Part shown: in pieces, positions 1 through 10,340 of the stretch
Layout of the letters: each line of letters begins with the position of its first letter
How positions within the stretch are numbered: position 1 is the first letter of the stretch
Assembly (NCBI RefSeq): GCF_004379255.2
Contig: NC_056040.1
Span: 3,638,257-3,702,256, forward strand
DNA from: Salvia splendens
Lineage: Eukaryota > Streptophyta > Magnoliopsida > Lamiales > Lamiaceae
Length of the DNA: 64,000 bases
Direction of reading: 5' to 3'
Program-made: the position numbers and the translations under genes
The notes under the pieces: generated by a model
What the model saw: only the letters and a program-made list of their open reading frames with translations
Database searches by the model: none
Told to the model about the DNA's origin: nothing

Positions 1-107
1 AATATCTCCCATTCATATGCTTTTTTATAAGGAAAATAACATAAATATGTACTACTAGTTTCCAAGCTAACATTTGATCATATGTTGAAACAGGTTTTTC
101 ATGTGCA

Positions 108-625
108 GTATCTGTAATGGTGACTTAACTCTTTGTGGGATCAAATAAGCTCGCGATAAAGATGGAAGCCAAGCCACTCAAAAAGCCAAGTACCCCAATC
201 AATCAAGCCCCCCACACATACTGGAATCTTGGTGGCCATGCAAATGGCAACATCCTGTCTCACGAGATCCACCTCGCTTCTAAGATCATGCCCGTGGATG
301 ACAGACGATCTCCTCTGTCAAGGGGACACCACTTCCTCCAGCCTCACAATAGGGTGAAGGTTGGTTGAGGTGGCCGGTGGACATGATATCAACTATTTCT
401 TGGACAGGGTGCATGGGAAGGAGAGGCGGCTGTCGTGCTTGATGAGGAGGTGTGGACTAATCAGATTGGGATGCAGACGCAGATTTATACTAGCAATATG
501 TTTGGGTGATACTGTGGGGAAAAATGGGGTTGTTTATAGAAGATATAGTGTTGGAGACTGGAGGATATCCTGATTCTGTTAATCATCCTTATTTTACATG
601 TGGTTTATAGACTTACAGCTAGTTA
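108..625 (+). pseudogene. Aldose 1-epimerase (galactose mutarotase) relic
   Basis: Decayed fragment of a plant aldose 1-epimerase, the enzyme that interconverts alpha and beta anomers of aldoses. Frames 1-3 must be combined to follow it. The stretch HTYWNLGGH with ILSHEI and PVDD (about 200-300) is the conserved block around the active-site histidine of the family. Further on, DINYFLD (about 387-407), a QIYTSNMFG block (about 480-508) and a PDSVNHPYF block (about 569-595) follow in the expected order. At least two frame changes (near 360 and 420) and in-frame stops break it, and no start codon or N-terminal half is present. Seen: the motifs and the breaks. Known: the family order of these motifs. 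Inferred: a dead duplicate or captured fragment. A multi-exon gene with very short introns is less likely because the frame changes lack GT/AG borders. Confidence 0.75.
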
Positions 626-872
626 GATCAGTATTATGCTGTCATGTTGCAGATTTGTGTTGTTTTGATGCTATGATACATAAATAAAAAGGGCTTCTTA
701 TTATATTGAAACTAGTTGGATTTGTCAATGTTAATTTGTGTCTGAATTCATGTCTAGTCTTATCTTTTGTTCGGTTGTCTTTTTTTCTCAAAAACTCATT
801 TCGTGACAACTTGACTCATCTTCACAATGTCAGTATTATATCTCATGATTAACCATCGTACCTCCATCCTTA

Positions 873-2888
873 GAGTATCCACAACGGAGAGCATGTGCTC
901 GTCCGTCCGTCCGTGCCAGCGGCGCGGAGGAGCTGTCCGCCGCTGCGCTCTTGCCGCTGGCACGGAGTTGCTCGATGCATCGAGCACGTCCGTGTCAGCG
1001 AGCAGGCGACGTGGCAGCGTGTGATTGGCCAACGACATATCCGTTGGAAAATCAAATTTTTTTATTTTTTAAAAAAATCTAAAATAATACCAAAAATAAA
1101 AAAAAATTCCCAATCCCAAAAAAATGGCCGTTTTTTGCCCGTTTTTCTATATTTTTTTATTTTTTTCCCCAAAATCATCTATAAATACACACATTCATCA
1201 TTTATTTTTCACATCAAATCATCTCTCATTCATCTCTCATTCATATTTTTCATACAACTTAATATCTACATCTTCATCTTCATCTCTCACTCAAAATCTC
1301 AAATGGATTTCACCCATCTCATTGTAGAAGCGGAGCGCGAAGAACAAGAATACTACGAACAATATCGTGCCGCTTATGAAGCATATGTCGCAGCGAATAC
1401 CCCCGCCCATCCTCATCAACCAACTAGATCAACTCGCCGCTACATCCATCGTGACCGGGAGGGAGCCCATGAAAGGCTCGTTGCCGACTATTTTGCCGAC
1501 CCGCCGCGGTTTCTGGAAGATTACTTTAGGCGTCGTTTTCGCATGTCAAAGCGCTTGTTTATGCGTATTCTCAACACATTGTCCGTCCGTGTTGAATTCT
1601 TCCAAACAGGTCCAGATGCAGCCGGTCGGCAAAGTCTCTCGGCGTTGCAGAAGTGTACGTGTGTCATCCGACAACTCGCCACTGGGCAAACGGCAGACCT
1701 CTTCTACGAGTATTTGCATGTCGGTGAGTCCACTGGAATCCTTTGTCTTAAAATTTTTTGCGAGGGCGTTCGTACAGCTTTCGGTGATGAATTCCTTCAG
1801 GCATCCACCACCGATGATTGTCAACGGTTGCTTCGTCTTCACGAAACAGTCCATGGCTTTCCCAGTATGCTTGGCAGCATTGACTGCATGCATTGGAAGT
1901 GGAAGAATTGCCCTACTGCTAGGAGGGGACAACATTTAAGCGGCCACAAAGGTGGCGGCCCAACACTTATCCTTGAAGCGGTCGCCGACTACCGCCTATG
2001 GATTTTCCATGCATATTTCGGTGTTGCCGGATCCAACAACGACTTGAACGTGCTCTATCCTTCACCCCTCTTCAATGATGTGTTGAATGGTGTAGCACCG
2101 GCGATCGACTTCACCGCCAACGGAAATGTATACCACATGGGTTACTATCTCGCCGATGGTATCTTCCCAAGGTGGTCGACTTTTGTGAAGACGCTCAGCA
2201 ACCCGCAAGACCCGAGACGGGTTCTTTTTGCGCAGCGTCAAGAGTCCGCGCGGAAAGACGTCGAAAGAGCCTTTGGGGTTCTTCAAGCCCGATTAAACAT
2301 TGTGAAGGCCCCGTCTCGGCTATGGTACGTGGAAAATATCACCGACATCATGTACACGTGTATTATCTTACACAACATGATTATAGCCGACGAAGGACCG
2401 AGGGCGGCTAGCTTTTACGACGAGGATGAAGCTGGAAGCTCAAGCGCGAGGTCTCCCACACGCCGAAGTGTGCATACGACGGTGTGTGAGAGGATCGAAA
2501 CAAGGCACACAATGCGCGATACCCGAACCCACGTTGAGCTACAAGAAGACCTAATCAAACACATTTGGGCGAAATTCGGCCACGAGTAGTGATTTTTTTT
2601 ATTTTAGGAGTTGAATTATGTATTTTTTATTGATTATGAGTTTAATTATGTAATTTTTTTATTTTTAATGTATTTTGTAATATTATTCCGGGTATTTTTA
2701 ATGTATTTAAATTTTGTGGAAATGTTTTTATTTAAATTGAATAATGGAATGGTAGGACCCTTGTGCTCGTCCTTGCAGAAGAGCACGGATGTGGCTGTTG
2801 TGCTCTTGCCTAAGAGCAGACAGAAAAAGTGGTGCCGGACCCACATCCGTGCTCGTTGGCAAGGGCACGATTACGGTTGTGGATGCTC
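873..2888 (+). mobile_element. PIF/Harbinger DNA transposon with intact-looking transposase
   Basis: The element starts GAGTATCCACAACGG at 873 and ends with the inverse, CGGTTGTGGATGCTC, at 2888. It is flanked by TTA (870-872) and TCA (2889-2891), close to the three-base TWA duplication made by PIF/Harbinger elements. It is 2,016 bp long and holds one transposase gene (1303-2589). The GC-rich subterminal part (895-1020) and an AT-rich 5' leader precede the gene. No Myb-like second protein, which autonomous plant PIF elements normally encode, is present, so the copy probably cannot move alone. A deletion derivative of the same family lies at 7232-7930. Confidence 0.88.
1303..2589 (+). CDS. HARBI1-like Harbinger transposase (DDE_Tnp_4)
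   Basis: Putative nuclease of the PIF/Harbinger superfamily, 428 residues, uninterrupted. The frame is open upstream to 895, but the ATG at 1303 (MDFTHLIVEAE) is the first after a TATA-like stretch (about 1180-1190) and fits the usual length of the family. The N-terminal part contains the DYFRRRFRMS motif typical of plant copies. The catalytic triad is complete: D194 in GSIDCMHW, D247 in GSNNDLNVL and E321 in VERAFGVLQ. The C-terminus ends in the usual helical tail (LQEDLIKHIWAKF). Known: family members cut at 3-bp TWA sites and need a Myb-like partner protein that is absent here. Inferred: catalytically competent if expressed. It is a transposon gene, not a host HARBI1 domesticate, because it lies between matched terminal repeats. 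Confidence 0.9.
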   Translation: MDFTHLIVEAEREEQEYYEQYRAAYEAYVAANTPAHPHQPTRSTRRYIHRDREGAHERLVADYFADPPRFLEDYFRRRFRMSKRLFMRILNTLSVRVEFFQTGPDAAGRQSLSALQKCTCVIRQLATGQTADLFYEYLHVGESTGILCLKIFCEGVRTAFGDEFLQASTTDDCQRLLRLHETVHGFPSMLGSIDCMHWKWKNCPTARRGQHLSGHKGGGPTLILEAVADYRLWIFHAYFGVAGSNNDLNVLYPSPLFNDVLNGVAPAIDFTANGNVYHMGYYLADGIFPRWSTFVKTLSNPQDPRRVLFAQRQESARKDVERAFGVLQARLNIVKAPSRLWYVENITDIMYTCIILHNMIIADEGPRAASFYDEDEAGSSSARSPTRRSVHTTVCERIETRHTMRDTRTHVELQEDLIKHIWAKFGHE

Positions 2889-2891
2889 TCA

Positions 2892-3533
2892 CAACTAATT
2901 TAATCTTAGACAAACTCTCTTTTGAGAAATTGAGAAGGATATACCTCAAGAAAGTTAAATAAATTTGTCATTTAAAAACAAAATGTGTTTATGTATTCTC
3001 TTAAACGTTCTCGTCTTTCCATTTTAGTTTGTCCACCAAAATTAATCCCATACCAGCAAATATGGATAATTTATCCTATATTACTTTACTTTATCTATAT
3101 TTTCCTTTTCTTTTTCACTCTCCAATTATACCTACTTATTCTCTGCCAATTTCATATGCACTTATTTTATAGACAAATGGTATAAAATTTGAAAGGGAGG
3201 CATTTTCCCCCTTTAAAATGATTATTCACACTTTGATTTGTTGTATTTAGCTTGAAGAAAAAATGTGAGGAAAAACAATGAAACATAACTATACACAAAT
3301 TAAAGGGCTTTCGACGATATAAATGGTAGTAATATTTTAACAAGAAATTACCCTAATTAAGAACACGATATCACAAAATCAAGAATCAAATCATGGCAAA
3401 TTTCAAGATGGAAAATATATACGCCCTAAACCGAATTTCCAATTCCAAATCATTGTATTATTAGCATATAATTCAAAACACAAAAGAAATAGCAGCATCA
3501 TGGATCACATGAATAAAACGAAAAGCACAATTC
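2892..3533. other. Intergenic, no gene seen
   Basis: AT-rich sequence between the Harbinger element and the 3' end of the minus-strand gene at 3534-3965. The nearest 200-300 bp are probably that gene's 3' untranslated region. I see no coding frame, RNA gene or repeat of note. Confidence 0.5.
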
Positions 3534-3965
3534 TCATGAAACCGCTTCAACCTCCTCCTCATAGCACGAACACGCAACAACGCTGATCGAAACCTTCATC
3601 GGCAGCACCCTCGCGGCCCTGTATCGAGCCGCGTTGGCGATCTGGTCGGCCCGGTCCGAGATGATGTCGATCATGACCCCTTGCTTGTGCCGCGCCACGC
3701 CCGCACTCGAAAGCATCATCGAGATCCTCTCCCTGCTCAAGTTCCCCTCCTTGAACCTCGGGCACTTCGCCCAGAACGTGAAGCTCTCCGTGCTCTCCAC
3801 TCCCACAAACTGCTCTTCGTCGTCTTCGATGGGGGAAGTCGTCTCCACTTCTAACGTGATGAAGAATTGGTCGCTGTCGTTGTTGATGCTAGGGTTTGTT
3901 TCGGATATTTCCAGATTTTCGCCTTCGGAAGCGGCGCAGTAGTCGTCGGCATAGCAGAAATCCAT
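3534..3965 (-). CDS. Uncharacterised small plant protein
   Basis: Single-exon frame of 143 residues starting MDFCYADDYCAAS. I do not recognise the family. The N-terminal half (residues 1-65) is acidic and rich in Ser, Glu and Asp and looks disordered. The C-terminal half is more ordered and basic (FWAKCPRFKEGNLSRERIS, then RADQIANAARYRAARVLPMKV), ending in a short acidic tail after a CSC pair. Codon use is clearly coding: G/C is enriched at third positions compared with the AT-rich flanks, and the strand has a clean ATG and stop. No signal peptide or membrane span is visible. It could be a single-copy conserved plant gene. Seen: the frame and composition. Inferred: a real gene; function unknown. 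Confidence 0.7.
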   Translation of the reverse strand: MDFCYADDYCAASEGENLEISETNPSINNDSDQFFITLEVETTSPIEDDEEQFVGVESTESFTFWAKCPRFKEGNLSRERISMMLSSAGVARHKQGVMIDIISDRADQIANAARYRAARVLPMKVSISVVACSCYEEEVEAVS

Positions 3966-4679
3966 GGCGGTTGAGGGAGGATTTTGCTCTTAGATTGTGA
4001 TTTAAGCAGAATTAATGAAAAATGAAAGAGATTTGCAATTCTGGTAATAGATGTCATTAGGAGTCTCATTCCTTGACGACGTGGATTTTAAGAAATATTA
4101 AAAATAGTGCGTGGAAAAGAGTTAGTGGAATATGAAAGACCTCATGTTTGGCGACATTTACTGCTGTTGATTACAGAGAAAAAGTATTAATAATCATGAT
4201 TAGGATTTCATTATGGTAACTAATTGTCCTAATTTTGTGGCGCTCACGAACGTGCAGTTGAGTTCGGCGGAAATTAGAGTAAGGCTCGCTAATTATTTCG
4301 CAGACTTGGAAACAACTTGTAAATAACTTGATCTATAACTTTCACTATACAATGATTTCTCGTCTAAAAAAAAGTAATAGTAATTTAATTTAATGTATTA
4401 ACTTTTTTCAAAGTACAATTCACACTTTCCCGTTAATCAGATTTAGCAACGGAATTAAGACATTTAGTAGAAGAAATGTCCAATGCTAATTAGCAAATTT
4501 TTTGTAGTGCATGAATCGAACTACAATCTGCCCTTGAGTTTGCCACGTGTCACTGGAACGCGTCTCGGATGGGCGATGAGTTTGCAACCCAAGATTCCTG
4601 CGACACACACACGAACCCACTGTTGCCACAATTAATGCCGCCAGTCTCTCCCAGGCCCCAACTAGTCGTTCACTCCTAA
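3966..4679. other. Intergenic, promoter side of the 3534-3965 gene
   Basis: Upstream region of the minus-strand gene. No convincing frame; a minus-strand frame across 4486-4728 runs over a transposon border and was rejected. No repeats noted. Confidence 0.45.
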
Positions 4680-5325
4680 GACCACGTTTATCAACAACCA
4701 CTCCATCCAAAACCATCCACTTATTCAATATTTAATTAATTTCTATTTCCTCAACATCGTCTTCCATGTCATTAATATTCATCCAACTCAATCACGCATT
4801 TTTCATGAGTTATCAATGACCACTCAACTACACCAATATATAATTATTTTTATATTATTTTGTAATAATAATATTAACATATAAAATATTTATTATTGAA
4901 CAATAAAATTTATATAAAAACAAAATAAATAGCAAAATAAAAATTATAAAAATAAAAAATATAAACTACAATAATTAAAATACGAAATTTAAAATACATA
5001 ATTAGTGCAAAACTAGCAAAGAAAGCTAAAAAATTACTCCATGAAATTGTAACAAAGAAGGATTATGGGAGTAGAAAAGATAATATTTTTTTATTCAAAA
5101 CTATAACAAAATGTGGTCTCTATTTATAGAGGGTGAAAAATTATAAAATTTGGTATAGTTTTTATAATTTTTGGACATAATATATAAAAGATGATTTAAT
5201 TTAAAATAAAATATTTATCAATCAAAGGGATCGTGGTCGAAGAGGGAGAGAGACCTTGGGTTTCAATTTTTTTTTTATTCCTAAATGATGTGGAGGTCGA
5301 CAACTCCCAACCGATAAACATGGCC
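4680..5325. mobile_element. MITE, PIF/Harbinger type, with TAA duplication
   Basis: Starts GACCACGTTTATC at 4680 and ends GATAAACATGGCC at 5325, an inverted pair with two mismatches. TAA flanks both sides (4677-4679 and 5326-5328). The 646-bp interior is AT-rich and non-coding. This TIR differs from the GAGCATCC family used by the other Harbinger copies here, so it is a separate MITE family. Confidence 0.65.
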
Positions 5326-5558
5326 TAAGCCGCTGAGTGTGTAAACTTAAAAAGGAATTATTTTTATTGCCTTTTGCTACACATGTCTGAGCTATATGAA
5401 TAAAAAATTAGTGTTCCATATTTTCAATCCAAATATAATCACAGAATCCGATTGTAATTGGTTAGATACAATACGCATCAACAAAATTTAATTGCAATTG
5501 GTTAAATATACCACGTGACAATATAATAAGTCGGGACTTTATAGAATCTAATTATGAT

Positions 5559-5819
5559 GTGTTAGACACACTACAACACATCGCAAAATTACACTTGGGG
5601 AAAACTGATAATTTTAAAGACGAAATGCAGAAAAATAACCTCTTTCTCCTTGCGCTTGAGGATTTTGACATGGCATTTCTTAATGTAGTGCATCAATTAA
5701 TGGTAGCGCGAATGCCTGGCGTACAAGTCATCTCGGATTTCAGGGTTCGCCGTGAGCCAATCGACGACGTCTTTGGACTTAATCAGCTCATCAGTGTCGA
5801 CCGATTCAAGCCATGAGTA
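5559..5819 (+). pseudogene. Unidentified coding-like fragment
   Basis: An 85-codon frame ending in TGA, with protein-like composition (for example LLALEDFDMAFLNVVHQLM) in an otherwise AT-rich non-coding stretch. It is open at its 5' end only to an ATG with no promoter or preceding exon that I can define. I do not recognise the family. It may be a terminal exon or a captured gene piece carried between two transposons (the MITE at 4680-5325 and the Harbinger remnant at 5957-6731). Confidence 0.3.
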
Positions 5820-5956
5820 AAATTATCGGACTACACATAATTAGAAAAAACGGCTATAATTAAATAAATTAAAATTGAACACTAAATTTTCGTCGTATTA
5901 AAGTAATGGAAAAATTATACAACGAAAATTTAATCTATAGAAAATCACACATGTTC

Positions 5957-6731
5957 TTCACGCTGCGCCCCCTCTCCTACGTGCCCATACCTCTTCAATC
6001 AAATCGGCCTGGAGTTTGGCATGTGTTGTGCTCCTGCGCATATCAGTGAAACGTTGGAGCAAATATTCATTATTTTTTTCACGATGCGCCCCCTCCCCTA
6101 CGTACCCATACATCTTCAATCAAATCGGCCTGGAGTGTGGCATGTGCTGTGCTCCTGCGCATATCAGTGAAACGTTGGAGCAAATATTCATTACTACGTG
6201 TTACCTCCGCCAATTCCGCCGCCCGCGCCGCATCCTCCTCGTCGGCTTCCCTCTGCACCTCTTGAATCAGAAAATTCCATGCGTCATTCCACAAATCGTC
6301 CATTTTTAATACCAATAGAATCCACAAATTTTAGTGAGAAAAATATGAATAAAAAGTTGGAATTGTGTGAAAATAATGAGGGAAATGAGGTATATTTATA
6401 GGTAAATTAAATAAATTTTTAAACAAACGAAAAAAATAAATTTGACCGACGCGCTATAAGCCGACGCACCGCACCCGACGCGTCCTCGGCGCCTAGTCAC
6501 CGATCGCCCTTCCGTCCCAAAAAAAGCGTCTGCACCGGGGCGGATGCTTCTCCTGCTATAATTAGCCGCGGCGGTCGGCGCGCCGCCGCGGCTGACTATA
6601 GTGGGCTGGGCGTTCGCCTCGTAGCGGACAAATTTTTTGGGGCGGAACATCCTTCGCCGACTAGGCGGCGAGGACGCGCCGGTGCGCGTTCGGTGCGCCG
6701 ATAGGCGGCCCTGCCTATTGCACATCTGCCC
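5957..6731 (-). mobile_element. Truncated Harbinger-type element with shrunken transposase frame
   Basis: A minus-strand frame starting at 6303 reads MDDLWNDAWNFLIQEV and runs directly into a C-terminal tail of the PIF transposase type (HATLQADLIEDVW), with the whole catalytic domain missing. The GC-rich block at 6440-6731 resembles Harbinger subterminal DNA. It ends, read on the minus strand, in GGGCAGATGTGCAATAGG, a degraded form of the family terminus. No matching left end was found. The left part is a 121-bp tandem duplication (5957-6077 and 6078-6196). Seen: the start and tail joined. Inferred: an internal-deletion derivative. Confidence 0.5.
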
Positions 6732-7228
6732 GGCGCGGCGATCCGACGATTTTTTTATTATAAATTTTCGACATTTTTAGAGGGAGGGGGAGATTGGAGA
6801 AGGGAGAAGGAAGAATGAGAGAAAGAAGTAGCAGGTAGTAAACGTTTTTGGAGAGAGAAAGAAGTAGCAGGAAGAAGGGGCGTCAGTAATTTTGGAGACA
6901 AATCCTTTAAATAATTGACGATTATTTAAAATTAAATTTGTTTTTTTAATTGTTCGTTGTATAATTTTACCGTTTCCAATACAACGAATATTTGGTCTCA
7001 ATTACCTCGTTTTCTAATTATTTACATTCCGATAATATTAATTATAATTGATTTAAAATAAACGGAAAAAAAATAAAATGAAAAGTGGCAAAAAATTTTG
7101 GGCTTTTGGAAGTGTCCACCTTATAGATGCGGACACTTTTTTTTTTGTGGGGATGGACAAATAAACTGGGGCTGTGGAAAAAAAAGTGGCGGGGCTAGCT
7201 TTATTATGGATGCCTTTAGAATGCGCTC
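6732..7228. other. Intergenic, purine-rich then AT-rich
   Basis: A purine-rich stretch (6781-6890, repeated GAGAAAGAAGTAGCAGG) is followed by AT-rich DNA. The piece at about 6940-6990 resembles, in opposite orientation, the DNA at about 5880-5930 (both contain GTTGTATAATTTT), suggesting debris of the same transposon family. No gene. Confidence 0.4.
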
Positions 7229-7231
7229 TAA

Positions 7232-7930
7232 GAGCATCTGCAACGGTGAGCACAAGCTCACCGTTCGTCCTTGCCTTTGGCAAGGACACGCTTGTCCTCC
7301 GTTGCGCCTTGCCGCTGGCACGGACGTGCTCTAGAGCACGTCCGTGCCAGCGAGCAGAGCGACGTGGCGTATTTCTATTGGCCGTTGGCATTTTCTTTTT
7401 CTTTTTTCTTTTTTTTTAAAAAAAATTAAAAATAATACTAAAAATTAAAAAATATATATTTTCGGATTTCCAAAAATATAGTCGTTTTATTACCATTTTT
7501 TTGAAATTTTTTTGAAATTTTTTTAAAAATATTTAATCCTAAAACCATCTATAAATACACACATTCATCATCCATTTGGACGAAATTCGGTCACTTATGA
7601 ATTTAATTATGTAATTTTTAATTTTTAGGGTTTTAATTATGTAATTTTTAATTTTTAGTATTTTAATTATGTAATTTTTATTTTGTAGGAATTTAATTAT
7701 GTAATTTTTATTTTATTTATAATTTGTAATATTAATTCGGTTTTTTTAATGAATTTTAATATTATGGAAATGTTTTTATTTAAATTGAATAATAGAATGG
7801 TGAGACCCTTGTGCTCGTCCTTGCGGAAGAGCACGACTGTGGGTGTTGTGCTCTTGCCTAAGAGCAGACAGAAAAAGTAGGGCCGGACCCACAACCGTGC
7901 TCGTTGGCAAGAGCACGGTTGTGGGTGCTC
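7232..7930 (+). mobile_element. Non-autonomous Harbinger deletion derivative
   Basis: Starts GAGCATCTGCAACGG at 7232 and ends CGGTTGTGGGTGCTC at 7930, flanked by perfect TAA duplications (7229-7231 and 7931-7933). The 5' part up to TATAAATACACACATTCATC (about 7550-7570) matches the leader of the element at 873-2888. It then jumps straight to the end of its transposase gene (GACGAAATTCGGTCAC, about 7579). The 3' part includes the same GAGCACG-rich subterminal block. The 699-bp copy has therefore lost the transposase gene by one internal deletion. Confidence 0.85.
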
Positions 7931-8103
7931 TAAATCCGGCGTCACTTCAGCCTATATTTCATTATTTTATTATTTTAGTTCCAAAAAGAATTCATTCAAG
8001 TAGTTTTAAATTAATGAAATTTGAAAATAATTATTGGCTTTTTTCATAGATGGTTGGCCCTATGTAGAATGGGCCGGGCTTCTTATATCTTAGTACGATT
8101 ATG

Positions 8104-8398
8104 TCACATGAAACGTAACATGCAATATTGTAAACACAACATACAATATACATTTACGAAGTTGTAGATGGATTTTTGCATATTGAATTTTCGCGTATTG
8201 CATTTTAGTTATAAGCAAATTACATTTTTTATTATTGAGTTTACAACTGATGTCAAGAGGGCTCGAACTCGGCACCTCATGCAATAATGTCTAAGCTCCT
8301 TGCCGCTAGGACAAAGGCTCTGGACCGAAAATCTATTTACAACTTCCACAAATGTATATTGCATATTTGTGTTTACAATTTTGCTTGTTACGTGCACG
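8104..8398. mobile_element. Fold-back MITE with a nested SINE piece
   Basis: The ends are inverted copies: ATGAAACGTAACATGCAATA with AAACACAACATACAATATAC on the left, against GTATATTGCATATTTGTGTT with TTGCTTGTTACGTGCA on the right. The arms are about 75 bp. The middle holds AT-rich DNA and the SINE-like segment at 8241-8325. Family not assigned; no clear target duplication was identified. Confidence 0.6.
8241..8325 (-). repeat. SINE segment, tRNA-like head
   Basis: Read on the minus strand it begins GTCCAGAGCCTTTGTCCTAG and carries a Pol III box-B-like GAGTTCGAGCCC. An almost identical 85-bp copy (one visible difference) lies at 53637-53721, which shows that this is a dispersed repeat. tRNA-derived SINEs have this head with A and B boxes. 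The copy is nested in the fold-back MITE at 8104-8398. Confidence 0.65.
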
Positions 8399-9164
8399 TG
8401 GCAGCATGAGGTTGGTAGTACGTTGCGACTCTAATTAAAGATAGACGCTAGTCCTCCCTAACAATAACAATAAGTGCATCAAATGGATAAAGAGTCATTT
8501 TACTTTTTTTTTTTAATTAGGCATTGTTAGTGCATCAAATGGATAAAGAGTCATTTTACTTTCTTTTTTTAATTAGGCATTTTAACAATGCACATTGGAC
8601 ATTGCTTAGTCCAAACTTCTTTAATTAATTCTTTTAATCTATCTTTAAACTTCTTTAATTAATTAATTAATTCAACCCCACCACCAATGCTATAACCAAC
8701 ATAGCCCTCTAACACGACCGAAGGTTGTCCACTTGTTTGACATTAATGCTCGACTCATTTAGGCTTGTCAGGGTGTCCCAACTCTATGAATATCCACTCA
8801 TTTAGCAATTGGTCAATGTTTGTCGTCCTTGGATGGATTGATGACTACGATGATAATAAGATGGTTGTTGAAACCATGAAAATTTATGGCCATTCGCATT
8901 TGGTTGATTGATCCATGGCCAACCGAATATCTGCCATTCATGATTTCTTTCTTATGCTTATTAAGTATATCAATGGCCGATTCATATTGTCGACACAGTT
9001 TCACCATGGTCTTTGATTCACGTGAAATCTTATCACTGTGAGAGTCAAAAGTTACATTTTGATCTCCATCCTAATCTTCACCACTTCTTTCATAACACTT
9101 ACTCAATCACATAATTAAGTTAAAACATGTAGTTTTCTTTATTTAAATATATTTTATATAGTAC
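8399..9164. other. Intergenic with a short tandem duplication
   Basis: A 55-56-bp unit starting GTGCATCAAATGGATAAAGA occurs twice in tandem (about 8473-8528 and 8529-8583). The rest, including a 64-codon minus-strand frame at 8813-9007, has no recognisable coding content. Confidence 0.5.
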
Positions 9165-9391
9165 TCCTTCCGTCCCCAAAGAATATATGCACTTTGAGTT
9201 CGGTGCGAGTTTTAATGTAAAATTAGTAAAGTAAGAGAGAAATAGAGAAGAAAAGTAATTAAAGTATTGTTATTGAAGAATGAAACCCATCTTATTAGTG
9301 CATATTGATGTGGGATCGAGGGAGTATAAATGAATCAGAACTCATTTATTTGCGGACGGACTGAAATAAAAAAAGTGGTCAGATGGGGGAG
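9165..9391. mobile_element. Stowaway-type MITE
   Basis: Begins CTCCTTCCGTCCCC after TA (9163-9164) and ends GGGGGAG before TA (9392-9393). The CTCCCTCCGTCCC terminus with a TA target is the Tc1/mariner-derived Stowaway signature in plants. An internal GAGGGAG followed by TA at 9321-9326 could be an alternative right end. Confidence 0.65.
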
Positions 9392-9393
9392 TA

Positions 9394-9619
9394 TAACATA
9401 ACAATAACTTTTAGAAAAAAATAAAAAAATGATAATTTTAAAGGAAGAAGTCTGGTCTATATTTTAGTGTGAAAATATGAAAAAAAAAACTATTCCGTTG
9501 TTGAATAGCTCGTGGAAAGTGTAAGGAAAAAGTCTGGGTCAACAAGCAGATTAATATATACTCCTACATATATGGAGACCACAGATTATATCGCAGCTGA
9601 TCGAATTCGATGGAATCCT
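9394..9619 (+). promoter_or_regulatory. Promoter and first ten coding bases of the interrupted PMEI gene
   Basis: Upstream DNA of the gene continued at 17326. A TATA-like TTAATATATA lies at about 9551-9560. The start codon is at 9610-9612, and only ATGGAATCCT remains before the retrotransposon begins at 9620. The ATG has G at +4, favourable for plant initiation. Confidence 0.75.
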
Positions 9620-10340
9620 TGATGGAGTACGTACTAAACAAGCCCAACAGCAGTAAAGCCCATCAGCCTAAAGCCCAAGAAAGAGTATCAGTCCGGCATG
9701 ACTAAAGAGTTCAGTTCGGCACAACCAAAGAGTTCGGCCCCAGCCTACAGCTCGGTAAAAGCCAACCAATCAAACTCTGCTCTCAGGTCGGCATCAAGTT
9801 CTACTCTCAGATCGGCAAAAGCTACTCGGCAATAATTCAGCAGTTCGGTCTCAGTATTCGACCGAACTGGGAGATAGCGGACTCATGCATGACCTCCACG
9901 ACATCCACGACATAATTACTGATGATGTAAGCCACTGCCTAGTTAGTGGCCACGCAGGATCTCATGACCTCCACGACATCCACGACATAATTACTGATGA
10001 TGTAAGCCACTGCCTAGTTAGTGGCCATGCAGGATCTCATGACCTCCATGACCTCCACGACTTAGGGTGGTGATGCAAGCCACAATCTCAGTTCAATATA
10101 TAAATAGAACTTAGATCTGACAGAAGAGGACGCTCACTCTTTCGTTCTCTAGAGACAGAATAGATTATATAGCAAGTGTGTATTGTAAGCTGTAATCCCA
10201 GATCAAGCAATACAACTCTGCCCTCTTTTCTTCCCGTGGACGTAGATTTACTTCAGTAAATCGAACCACGTAAAATCATTGTGTCGTGATCTTTATTCTC
10301 TACCAGCATTTACAAACATCAGAAATTCGCGGCTTCATCA
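9620..10340 (+). repeat. 5' LTR
   Basis: Starts TGATGGAGTACG and ends GGCTTCATCA (TG...CA ends). It contains a 73-bp tandem pair (about 9888-10036) built on GACCTCCACGACATCCACGA, and a TATA box TATATAAATAG at about 10098-10108. That box is the likely promoter of the genomic RNA. CGGCA/TTCGG-rich sequence fills the U3 part. Confidence 0.93.

Noticed and set aside
4486..4728. 80-codon minus-strand frame
   Set aside because: Crosses the left border of the MITE at 4680 and has no recognisable domain.
6396..6725. 109-codon minus-strand frame, Arg/Ala-rich
   Set aside because: Translation of GC-rich transposon subterminal DNA; no domain and no start context.
9885..10073. 62-codon frame present identically in both LTRs (also 16870-17058)
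   Set aside because: It is a translation of the LTR tandem repeat (HDLHDIHDI), low in complexity and without a known Tat counterpart.
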